From a virus, in IMG/VR virus record IMGVR_UViG_3300035133_000028, positions 1-25,024 of that record: a stretch of 25,024 bases of DNA. The stretch is one strand, 5' to 3'. The notes below the pieces were generated by a model. That model searched no databases and was not told the origin of the DNA. It worked only from the letters and a program-made list of their open reading frames with translations. The translations under genes and the position numbers were made by a program. Shown here piece after piece: positions 17,701 to 24,312 of the stretch; the stretch's first letter is position 1; the number at the start of each line of letters is the position of its first letter.

Positions 17701-20296
17701 TAACTCAGGTGTATGGTATCAATGTGATGAATCTCCTCCACAAATTATTGAAGACCTTCTTGGAATGACAGAACCAAGATATATTCATGGTTATATAGAT
17801 GAATCACTTTTTAATTTTGATGAAGCTTTAGAGATTTGTAATGAAATAATTGATGCAACAATATACACTCCCAAAGAAGAAATTGATTTAAGAGAAAGAA
17901 GATTTCAATTTTCTAAAAATTATGATTCTCCAATAAAATTTGTAGATGCTCTTAAAGAGGTTTTGGATACTTGTCAGGGGTTTTTGTCTATTTGTCATCA
18001 TAGAACTTATTATAATATATATACTACTGAACGTGTATCTGATCCAGATGAATATGAATCTTGGGAACTATTTAGTAAGGTAGATGATTATAAAATGATA
18101 GTTCCTAATAAGGATGAAACACCTGTACATTATTTTGGACTTGATAAAGCAGTTTTTGTTAGTACTCAATTGTCAGATGAAAATAATCTTATATATGGTG
18201 ATTTTTCAGCCTATCCTAATAATTATTGGAAAGGAGATTTTGTTTATTATGGTGAAACAAAGGATCACTTATTAACAAGTAGTTTTGCACCTGAAGCTCC
18301 ACCAAAATATAGAAATTGGGATGTTATAATTAAACAGACTTCTACTTATATAGAAATAGGTGGTGGTCTTGCTTCTTTTTTTCCAGCTTCAGAATCATTT
18401 ACTTTAAGAAAAGATAATATAAAAGAGGGTAGTTTTACTTTTGCAGAAAAATCAGAAATAGATCGTCCTAATAAAGTTAGGATAGAATTTAAAAATAGAT
18501 TAAATAAATATATGAAAGAAGTTGCTGAAGCTGAAGATACATATCGATTAGAAATTTTAGGTGAACTTGAAAAAATTGATTTTTATCAGATGCATGGAAT
18601 TAAAAGAGCTACACAAGCATCTCGTATGGCTACAAGAATTCTTGATCAATGGAATTATCAAAAATATATTTGTGGATTTGAAACTGACTTATTAGGTTAT
18701 TCTCTTTGTATGGGAGATATAATAGGGGTCTCACATGATATAACTGGATGGAATGGTAAATGGTTTAGAATTGTGAGTATGGAAGAATTAATAGATTTTG
18801 AAGTTAAATTTGAATTAGAAGAATTCAATCCCTATTGTTATCATGATTATGGTGTTCCTATATTTCAAGGATTTCCTTATACTGGATTTCCAAAACCATA
18901 TGTACCATTGCACGTTGAACGATTTGAGATAAAGGAAGACATAGAATTTAATCGATTATATTTTACGTTTAAAAAATCTGATTTTGATGGAGGATTTTTT
19001 GTTGGTGCAAGAATATATCGAGAAGTTGGAGATACTTATGAATATATAGATATTATAAATCAAACAGTATCTTCTGTTAAATTATCTCAAAGTGTTGGAT
19101 TAAACGATACTACAATTTATTATGACAATGATACTTTGTCTGGTTCATTTCCTGCTCAAGGAGTTATTTGGATAGGAAATGAGTTAATGTATTATCATGG
19201 TATTGATACTACTAATTACGCATTCACAAACGTTGTGAGAGGATATAAAGAAACAGATCAGGTAGAACATTTAATTGATGAAGAAAATGATGAACTTAAT
19301 GTTTATATTATTTTAAAAGATGATGCTACTCTTTATTATGAAATACCTGAATCATGGGTAGGAACGACACAAACATTTAAAGCATCAGCATTTACTGTTC
19401 ATAATAATACAGTACCGCTTGATTTATCTCCATCGTTTACCATTGATATAGTTGGTTATGGGGTACTGCCTTATTTTCCTGAATCAATTCAAAACGCATT
19501 GCCTGGAACTGAAAATATATTTGAAACTCTTGGATTGGAGGAGGTCACAAAAGAACTTTCGATTGAAGAAGTAATTGAAATTCTTGGTTTAGGTACTTCA
19601 GAAACAATTACTGAAACATTAACCTTTTTAATTGAATCTCTTGGCTTGGGCGATAGTTTAAAGGATGTATCTATAATTAATATCGTAGAATCTCTTGGAT
19701 TAGGAGATGTTAAGTATCAACCAGATTATGCAAGTATAATTGAAGCTATTGGTTTGGGTGATTCAAAAACAGTTATTGAAACCTTGGCTCATTTAACTGA
19801 AACCCTTGGTTTAGGAGATTTTGTTGAAATTATAGAAGTAATTACTGAAACCCTTGGTTTGGGTGATTCAAATATAATCGTTGAAACATTGGCCCAATTG
19901 GTTGAAGCTATTGGTTTGGGTGATATAAAGACAGTTTCAGAAACATGGACTCAATTTATTGAAACCCTTGGCCTTGGTGATAGTAATTATGTATTAACTG
20001 AAGAATCGATTACTGAAACTCTTGGTTTGGGTGATGTTACGATTGTGGAAGTAACAGAGTATATTGTAGAATCTCTTGGTTTAGGAGATTCAAAAGAAGT
20101 TACTGAAACATTAGCTCAAATATTTGAATCTCTTGGATTGGGTGATTCGGTATCTGATGAAATAGTTTCAACAGGTGATGGCCTTGCTCTTGAAAGTTCC
20201 GGTTCTCTATTACTTGAGAGTAGTGGTAAATTGTTATTAGAAACTCAGGAAAGTTTAGAAGAACAAATGATGATCTTAAATAATAATATGTTATAG
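14705..20296 (+). CDS. Enlarged paralogue of the central tail hub with C-terminal GLGD repeats, copy 2
   Basis: The ATG sits in an ATGA overlap with copy 1; its own ribosome binding site is weak, so translation is probably coupled. The N-terminus repeats copy 1's zipper (GGFIGGYPGMMIGMSIGG, about 28-45) and next segment. Residues about 100-1040 are an insertion without counterpart in copy 1, Trp/Tyr-rich and beta-like, with one extra QTSTYI module (507-565) and His-rich patches (396-398, 416-418). From about 1040 similarity resumes: EICNEIIDATI, a second QTSTYI/KDNIKEGSF module (1161-1245), TGWNGKWFRI (1347-1356) and SVKL-YDN-L-GSFP-IW strands. Residues 1607-1814 are twelve short repeats centred on ESLGLGD, then a LLLESSGKLLLE tail. 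It likely forms the outer tail tip or fibre base. The inserted region's fold is not recognised. Confidence 0.82.
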   Translation: MNLDLEKIFKDKSNRKHYIAQGTGAVIGGFIGGYPGMMIGMSIGGYLFKPDEAKKKQYSNYDIQLRTSRLDSVPHVIGTDMCAGKVIFFNNRVFAYYDQSHIPKMANSTSKDKWQKFINSVSKAGMPARNVEYAVNFSGKYNANQHIGVVHINDIPFWFWVLLSDMFENHDDALNPDPPLAILDASQFGEQSGRIDIEELIGTPIEKNTIMYYQGYFADFTGLSTAPSTSNLPSLSQLGFLNPSNTVGMPLEQMPKFTAEMNSDRVWLSPESHKGGDGMPNSGKHYFETESRYDLDNYSIVMSRYWGCRDAKNNCFVGMENGDYAPIYMEGSDRNWTYAGNDATLPAIGSPQTAIRDWFKANICPDINYSEFGYTRSPAFLQATDVNDNRVYICVHRHWWNPNQGRGVYGLDKWDHHHAEYGVEFDIFYFDRSDPDYKVQSLIYNQRYNLPDPEGGITADAPANPAIELDSMVVSEDHVYLFGSRVQTDVLLSDYRTIESGDNSYTKIYADFSQYPDGWWEGKYAALGQNDYKIWREITEQTSTYIVVAKEFAALPTAGEVVQLCKYPKWVADWGIVGEGSTTTKLICNSPTWNSDGWLDSSYSGHTYWDKVFFIGQWLYGVGASNPGDGTEINLSSPLDREPIPGERICFTMDSSTDFDENDTNPNFSSDYVGIFFDDLGFDNPTKADLGNLNASRIDSNEFNRSHHVCLKIDKSTGAIEVHDTQRLTTPTYYVGPALTWTGDVVVYACATDVQAFVYSHESQYGTQMAVYSYLLDFDDGEIHEQIHRRNEYSGGHAPAWCYMGCVSAKEWDGVLQQYVDVWYTVLRVYDSYGSLNDAVDPGTYFLRLGEGHFSNKQVWSDLTVLGGYHGLDLNRKSISILLFRKQIATGPLYVDTYTNSYPDENDYQIGKFGITEDIYFYVEKVAGLGGTGISSGPFEMWRFTIPTEQNAAGELYCIAKSHLWDAETDLTFDWLEIPSVGNFRMCRYGWYASTLTQYNSGVWYQCDESPPQIIEDLLGMTEPRYIHGYIDESLFNFDEALEICNEIIDATIYTPKEEIDLRERRFQFSKNYDSPIKFVDALKEVLDTCQGFLSICHHRTYYNIYTTERVSDPDEYESWELFSKVDDYKMIVPNKDETPVHYFGLDKAVFVSTQLSDENNLIYGDFSAYPNNYWKGDFVYYGETKDHLLTSSFAPEAPPKYRNWDVIIKQTSTYIEIGGGLASFFPASESFTLRKDNIKEGSFTFAEKSEIDRPNKVRIEFKNRLNKYMKEVAEAEDTYRLEILGELEKIDFYQMHGIKRATQASRMATRILDQWNYQKYICGFETDLLGYSLCMGDIIGVSHDITGWNGKWFRIVSMEELIDFEVKFELEEFNPYCYHDYGVPIFQGFPYTGFPKPYVPLHVERFEIKEDIEFNRLYFTFKKSDFDGGFFVGARIYREVGDTYEYIDIINQTVSSVKLSQSVGLNDTTIYYDNDTLSGSFPAQGVIWIGNELMYYHGIDTTNYAFTNVVRGYKETDQVEHLIDEENDELNVYIILKDDATLYYEIPESWVGTTQTFKASAFTVHNNTVPLDLSPSFTIDIVGYGVLPYFPESIQNALPGTENIFETLGLEEVTKELSIEEVIEILGLGTSETITETLTFLIESLGLGDSLKDVSIINIVESLGLGDVKYQPDYASIIEAIGLGDSKTVIETLAHLTETLGLGDFVEIIEVITETLGLGDSNIIVETLAQLVEAIGLGDIKTVSETWTQFIETLGLGDSNYVLTEESITETLGLGDVTIVEVTEYIVESLGLGDSKEVTETLAQIFESLGLGDSVSDEIVSTGDGLALESSGSLLLESSGKLLLETQESLEEQMMILNNNML
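19523..20146 (+). repeat. Twelve in-frame ~54-base repeats encoding E-[ST]-[LI]-G-L-G-D
   Basis: Cores of 21 bases start at 19523, 19577, 19634, 19688, 19742, 19799, 19847, 19904, 19961, 20015, 20069 and 20126, so spacing is 48, 54 or 57 bases (16, 18 or 19 codons). Ten cores encode GLGD exactly; the first two are degenerate (GLEE, GLGT). Spacers often read T-x-x-E-T-L-A-x-L. Codons vary between copies (GGT/GGA/GGC, TTG/TTA/CTT), so the repeat is held at protein level and is not a recent DNA expansion. Confidence 0.93.
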
Positions 20297-20308
20297 GATG
20301 AAAAAATG
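20276..20308 (+). repeat. 33-base junction repeat, copy 1 (upstream of tail fibre gene)
   Basis: This stretch covers the last codons and stop of the large hub gene and runs to the ATG of the fibre gene. It matches 22165-22197 at 29 of 33 positions, with differences at repeat positions 13, 15, 25 and 27. It contains the TATAGGAT ribosome binding region. Low complexity tempers its significance. Confidence 0.6.
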
Positions 20309-22168
20309 GCAGATTCAAAATTAACGGAATTGACAGAGAATACAAGTCCTGCATTAGAAGATCTTTTATATTCAGTGGATGATCCAGGTGGTAGTCCTGT
20401 TGAAAGAAAAATAACCATTGAAAATATATTAAAATTACATACTCCAAATACTTTTGTGGATAGGGGAGGATTATCTTCACCTGATTATTCGATTGGGGAT
20501 TTAACTACTGATGGTACTTGGCGTGATTTGGATTTATCAAGTATTGTTCCAGCAGGAGCCACACATATCGAATTAACAGTCCAGATATGGGATGAATCTA
20601 CGGATGTGAGAATAAGATTTAGAGAGAATGGTATTTCGGGTGAATATAACGTAGCAGAAGTAAGAACCCATACAGCTTGGATAACAAGTAATGGACGTTT
20701 TTTAGTTAAATGTGATTCTAATAGAGTCATAGAATATTTTGCCACAAATACTACTATCTCAGGGATATATATTTCGGTTACTGGTTGGATTACCAATGTC
20801 AATGATTCGGTTTTAGGGTTTTCTGATAAACTTATAGATCGTGGTGATCCTTCTGATTGGGATTTTGAAGAAACTGATCTAACTACTGATGCTACTTGGA
20901 GAGATTTAGATTGTTCAAGCATTGTTCCGGCAGGAGTTACCCATATAGCTTTTAGAGGATATATTAATGGTAGTACCAATAATTATTTTCAGATACGAAA
21001 AAATGGAAACTCCAATGCTTATACTGCACAGACAATAACTTGCCAGAGAACGGGTGCAATAGAGTTTAGTTGGATCGTTCCTTGTGATACATCACGGATA
21101 GTTGAATATTTAGCATCAAATGTTTCTTGGACAGGAATAAAAATTGTAATCACTGGCTGGATAATAGATAGTGCTGATATATCATTTGATTATGCTCCTA
21201 ATGAATTAATAAATGGAGAATTTGCTCTTTGGCAAGAAGCATCAAGTATTGATTCAACTACCACTCCAGCTAACAATGATGATACCTATATATGTGATCA
21301 ATGGATATTGTTATCAGATGGAAATGATGTGGTTGATGTAAGTCGTGGATCGACAAGCCCTCCAACTGGCAGTAAATATTTTTTACATTCTGAAGTTGAA
21401 ACGATTAATAAAAAATTTGGGTTTTTTCAGCCAATAGAAAATTTAGATTCATTGAAGTATACTGGAGAAAAAGCATCTTTATCATTTCAGGTTAAAGGCA
21501 CATTAGATAATTGTAGGGCAGCAATCATATCATGGGATGGAACGGCAGACACGATAACATCAGATATAGTTTCAGCTTGGAATGCTGAAGGTACAGATCC
21601 GACATTAGTAACCAATTGGACATATGAAAATACCCCATCAAATATAGCCTTAACAACTTCATGGGTAGAACATAAAATAGAAAATGTTTCCATTGATACT
21701 TCTGGTATGACAAATATCGGAATATTTATATGGGCAGATGATACTGATGGAGCATTATCTGAGACATTGGAAATCGGAAAAGTAAAATTAGAATTAAATT
21801 CTGTTTGTACAAAATTTATTCCTTTACCCTTTTTTGAAGAAGTAAAAAAATGTCAAAGATTTTTTGAAAAAAGTTATAATTTGGAAACAGATCCAGGGTC
21901 TTCAAGTGCATGGTCTAATTCTTGGCAAGTTCAAGCTTATTCTGCCACTATGGTCGGTTTTCATATTCAATATGAAGTTAGAAAACGTAATACTGCTGCT
22001 GTGGTGGTTTATTCTCCAAGTACCGGAGATTCAGGTAAGGTATATGATGGTGCAGGAGATGAAAACTCAGATGATGTGGATGAAGGTGAATCTGGATTTC
22101 TTGTTAGAAATGATGGAACAGTAACATCATTTATAAGCTGTCATTGGACAGCGAATTCAAGGCTTTAA
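20306..22168 (+). CDS. Tail fibre / receptor-binding protein (620 aa)
   Basis: The ATG is preceded by TAGGAT. The N-terminus (LTELTENTSPALEDLL, then KITIENILKL) is a widespread phage fibre attachment motif. Next come two copies of a roughly 97-residue beta domain: residues 65-162 and 191-286, both starting DLTT-TWRDLD, with SSIVPAG-THI after it and ending TGWI. From about 299 (NELINGEFALWQE... YICDQWIL) follows a jelly-roll-like module as found in carbohydrate-binding fibre parts, and at 516 CQRFFEKSYN begins the C-terminal region common to many phage fibres. There is no enzymatic motif. It probably binds a cell-surface glycan or protein. The position just after the hub, and a near-repeat of its upstream junction directly after its end, suggest an exchangeable cassette. 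Confidence 0.82.
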   Translation: MADSKLTELTENTSPALEDLLYSVDDPGGSPVERKITIENILKLHTPNTFVDRGGLSSPDYSIGDLTTDGTWRDLDLSSIVPAGATHIELTVQIWDESTDVRIRFRENGISGEYNVAEVRTHTAWITSNGRFLVKCDSNRVIEYFATNTTISGIYISVTGWITNVNDSVLGFSDKLIDRGDPSDWDFEETDLTTDATWRDLDCSSIVPAGVTHIAFRGYINGSTNNYFQIRKNGNSNAYTAQTITCQRTGAIEFSWIVPCDTSRIVEYLASNVSWTGIKIVITGWIIDSADISFDYAPNELINGEFALWQEASSIDSTTTPANNDDTYICDQWILLSDGNDVVDVSRGSTSPPTGSKYFLHSEVETINKKFGFFQPIENLDSLKYTGEKASLSFQVKGTLDNCRAAIISWDGTADTITSDIVSAWNAEGTDPTLVTNWTYENTPSNIALTTSWVEHKIENVSIDTSGMTNIGIFIWADDTDGALSETLEIGKVKLELNSVCTKFIPLPFFEEVKKCQRFFEKSYNLETDPGSSSAWSNSWQVQAYSATMVGFHIQYEVRKRNTAAVVVYSPSTGDSGKVYDGAGDENSDDVDEGESGFLVRNDGTVTSFISCHWTANSRL

Positions 22169-22197
22169 ATAATAATTTATTATAGGATAATAAAATG
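22165..22197 (+). repeat. 33-base junction repeat, copy 2 (downstream of tail fibre gene)
   Basis: It starts at the stop codon of the fibre gene and runs to the ATG of the 254-aa gene, matching 20276-20308 at 29 of 33 bases. In copy 1 the same bases are partly coding (the end of the hub protein), here they are non-coding, which makes shared protein function an unlikely cause of the match. Confidence 0.6.
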
Positions 22198-22959
22198 ACT
22201 AATTGGAATCTTAAATCTCCTGGTATTTGCACTCCGGTTAGTGGTTCTGTGAATGCTACTGTTATTAATACAAAAACGGCATGGAGTCAATTACATGCAG
22301 GAGTACCATATACAGGGTTTTTAGACTTAGAAACTAATGTTAATAATAATTCTTGTGGTTGGTTATTTGATATTGGAATAGGTGCTTCTGGATCTGAAGT
22401 AGTAATTGCAAATAATATGTATTTTGCCCCTGGAACGAATTATAAATATGGTATTAGTTTTAGATTACCAGTTTTAATTCCAAAGGGTGAAAGGCTTGCT
22501 TTTAGAGCGCAATCGTCAAATTCATTATATGGTGGATTTTATGTTAGAGGATCGTTTTCACCAATTGGATTTATGGGAAATGGTAGAGTTTATTCTTTAT
22601 CAAAAACTTACGGAGCAAATACCGCAGATTCAGGTGGTACAAACATAACAACAAATAATGGATGGTACACCTTTGCTGCTTCTGCTGATTATGATTTTAA
22701 AGCTATAATGCTCTTTTGGGGGGAATCAGGGGCACAAGCATCACATTCTAAATTTCATTTTGATGTTGGAACAGGAGCTACACCAGTAGAAGTTATCAGT
22801 AATTTATTAGGTGGCGCACATACTACTAATGATATTATAAACCCTGGATTTTGTTCTTTTAGAAGTGTTACATTACCTAAAGGCGATGCTATAAAGATAC
22901 AAGCAACTCATACAGATGCAGTAGCAACCATTGATGTAGTTGCATTATGTTTTGCATAG
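22195..22959 (+). CDS. Phage virion protein with two related halves (254 aa), probable fibre accessory
   Basis: The ATG follows TATAGGATAATAAA. The product is Gly/Ser/Asn-rich and beta-like, without signal peptide or membrane helix. It has an internal duplication: residues 57-106 (FDIGIGASGSEVVI to LIPKGERLAFRAQ) correspond to 188-238 (FDVGTGATPVEVI to TLPKGDAIKIQAT). In each half an F-D-[IV]-G-x-G-A strand is followed about 30 residues later by LPKG[ED]-x-[LI]. The flanking strands (GVPYTGFLDLE and ASADYDFKAIMLFW) may also correspond. Position in the fibre cluster suggests a receptor-binding or fibre-tip protein; that is inference. No known family is asserted. Confidence 0.72.
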   Translation: MTNWNLKSPGICTPVSGSVNATVINTKTAWSQLHAGVPYTGFLDLETNVNNNSCGWLFDIGIGASGSEVVIANNMYFAPGTNYKYGISFRLPVLIPKGERLAFRAQSSNSLYGGFYVRGSFSPIGFMGNGRVYSLSKTYGANTADSGGTNITTNNGWYTFAASADYDFKAIMLFWGESGAQASHSKFHFDVGTGATPVEVISNLLGGAHTTNDIINPGFCSFRSVTLPKGDAIKIQATHTDAVATIDVVALCFA

Positions 22960-22969
22960 GAGATAAAAA

Positions 22970-23299
22970 ATGTCAGTTACAAGTGTAGGGTCAGGAAGTC
23001 AAGTAATAGCAGCATTAAATACTGAATACACCCTTGATACGGAGACAGATGTAGGAGTTTATGTTTTGGTGGTAGATACAAATGTTTTAGCTAATGGGGA
23101 TGTATTAGTTATTAGGTTATATACTAAAACTAAATCAGGGTCTACTTCCAGACTTGCTTATGAAGCCACATTTGCCAATGTTCAGGGGGAACCTAATAAA
23201 TATTCTCCAGCAATTCCTATTGATACTGAGCTTGTTTGTAAAATTGAACAGACAAATGGAACTACCAGAACCTTTGATTGGAATCTTTTAAAGATGTGA
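22970..23299 (+). CDS. Small phage virion protein (109 aa)
   Basis: The ATG has TAGGAG at a normal spacing. The 109-aa product is a single beta-rich domain: TEYTLDTETDVGVYVLVVDT, then LANGDVLVIRLYTKTKSGS, then LVCKIEQTNGTTRTFDWNLL. The 'D-T-x-x-x-G-V-Y-x-L-x-V-D-T-N...G-D-V-L-x-x-R' run resembles small virion proteins common in phage structural regions, whose exact place is generally unknown. It lies between the duplicated 254-aa protein and the GLGD-repeat protein, so it is likely part of the fibre or tail-tip surface. No motif identifies a function. Confidence 0.7.
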   Translation: MSVTSVGSGSQVIAALNTEYTLDTETDVGVYVLVVDTNVLANGDVLVIRLYTKTKSGSTSRLAYEATFANVQGEPNKYSPAIPIDTELVCKIEQTNGTTRTFDWNLLKM

Positions 23300-23303
23300 T
23301 GCC

Positions 23304-24047
23304 ATGAAAGTATTAAAATTTGTTGGTGATGTTGAATTACCAGAAATAGAATACTTAGAAGAAACAATGGGATTGGGAGATGCTTATTCTTTAGGGTTTA
23401 TTGGTTTTGAAGAATTTGATGAAACCATTGGTTTTAATGATAGCATGTATACGATAGTTGAAATGTATCTTACTGAATCTCTTGGATTGGGAGATACCCC
23501 TGCTGAATTAGTATCCATTACCGAAACGATGGGTTTGGGAGATGTGGTCTATCAATATGATTATACCCATATAATCGAAACTCTTGGTTTGGGTGATGAA
23601 TTAACTAATACAATGGACATATATGTAGAAGTAGATGAATCCCTTGGATTAGGTGATGGAGGATTTGGTTATTTAGAAATTAATTATAATTTAAGATGGA
23701 GAACCCGAACAAAAAAATTAAATTATGGTTTTGGAACTGCTCCTTTTGGTGATGTTGTTTCTTACGGAGATGGAGATGTAATCGATGAGCTTAAAGAATT
23801 TAAGGTAAAGGTGATTCGATTATCTGATGAAACTGTTTTGAGAACAGCTACTATTACCATTGCCAATAAACAATTTCCTGATGGATCTGCTCAATATGTT
23901 TATACGAGTGCAATGAACATATCCGATAATACTACCTTTGATCCTAATTTAAGATTTGAAGTTTATCAAGTTGATGTAAATGATGTTTGGTCTCCAGCTA
24001 AATATTTAGATATAACAGTTACCGATGAAGGGGGAGATTTTGTATAA
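23304..24047 (+). CDS. GLGD-repeat tail protein with C-terminal FN3-like domain (247 aa)
   Basis: The start ATG is four bases after the previous stop, with no good ribosome binding site, so re-initiation by ribosomes from the upstream gene is likely. Residues 20-118 hold six E-[TS]-[ML]-G-L-G-D repeats (one degenerate, GFND), the same motif as the C-terminus of the large hub paralogue three genes upstream. Residues about 160-243 (ELKEFKVKVIRL, ETVLRTATI, YVYTSAMNI, LRFEVYQVDVNDVWSPAKY) read as a fibronectin-III-like domain of the kind that ends many tail hub proteins. One reading is that this is the displaced C-terminus of an ancestral hub protein. Another is a separate partner that binds the hub through like repeats. 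The stop shares its last A with the next ATG. Confidence 0.75.
   Translation: MKVLKFVGDVELPEIEYLEETMGLGDAYSLGFIGFEEFDETIGFNDSMYTIVEMYLTESLGLGDTPAELVSITETMGLGDVVYQYDYTHIIETLGLGDELTNTMDIYVEVDESLGLGDGGFGYLEINYNLRWRTRTKKLNYGFGTAPFGDVVSYGDGDVIDELKEFKVKVIRLSDETVLRTATITIANKQFPDGSAQYVYTSAMNISDNTTFDPNLRFEVYQVDVNDVWSPAKYLDITVTDEGGDFV
23361..23657 (+). repeat. Second GLGD repeat array (six units)
   Basis: Cores begin at 23361, 23421, 23475, 23523, 23577 and 23637, spaced 60, 54, 48, 54 and 60 bases. Five encode GLGD and one GFND. The core protein sequence and period match the array at 19523-20146, and core DNA matches closely (for example 23577-23597 against 20015-20035, identical over the 21-base core). 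Confidence 0.9.
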
Positions 24048-24298
24048 TGGCTTATACAACAGCATTTAATTTATCAAAACCTGCATATCGTACAGTGAGG
24101 TATGATGAAGAAACCAATGATAACATGGATCGATTGGAAGCAATGGCACTTGGATTTCCAGGTACAACTGCCCCAGGAACAGCAGGTAATTGGCCCGATG
24201 TAACTCCGACAACAGGTATGCGTTGGATTGATACAGCAAATGATCAGGAAAAAGTTTATTATAATAGTTCGTGGCAAGTAGTAAAAACATTCACTTAA
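24047..24298 (+). CDS. Small phage tail-fibre-type protein (83 aa)
   Basis: The ATG overlaps the previous stop as TAATG, and a GGGGGAG ribosome binding site lies upstream. The 83-aa product has an N-terminal FNLSKPAYRTVRYDEETNDNMDRLEAM stretch resembling segments of collar and fibre proteins that begin 'with N particles/points to set', and ends in TTGMRWIDTANDQEKVYYNS plus W-Q-V-V. The latter has the G-x-x-W-x-D-T...Y-x-x-x-W form frequent in short phage tail-fibre modules. It is complete and without membrane segments. Probably a small fibre or baseplate accessory; function unproven. Confidence 0.72.
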   Translation: MAYTTAFNLSKPAYRTVRYDEETNDNMDRLEAMALGFPGTTAPGTAGNWPDVTPTTGMRWIDTANDQEKVYYNSSWQVVKTFT

Positions 24299-24300
24299 TA

Positions 24301-24307
24301 GGAGGAG
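24301..24307 (+). promoter_or_regulatory. Ribosome binding site setting the start of the 198-aa gene
   Basis: GGAGGAG ends five bases before the ATG at 24313. It shows that translation starts there and not at the in-frame GTG at 24271, which lies inside the upstream gene and lacks such a site. Confidence 0.75.
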
Positions 24308-24312
24308 TCAAA

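Noticed and set aside
19523-20146. GLGD repeats as calcium-binding RTX (GGxGxD) repeats
   Set aside because: RTX units are nine residues with GGxGxD; here the period is 16-19 residues and a second glycine pair is missing.
19523-20146. CRISPR array or DNA-level satellite
   Set aside because: The repeats are in frame within a coding region, vary by synonymous codons and have no unique spacers of CRISPR type.
15026-20979. Long reading frames on the minus strand (for example 20100-20480 and 20485-20979)
   Set aside because: They lie opposite well-supported + strand genes, lack binding sites, and have compositions expected of shadow frames.
24271-24312. Start of the 198-aa gene at GTG 24271
   Set aside because: It overlaps the upstream gene and has no binding site, whereas ATG 24313 follows a strong GGAGGAG.
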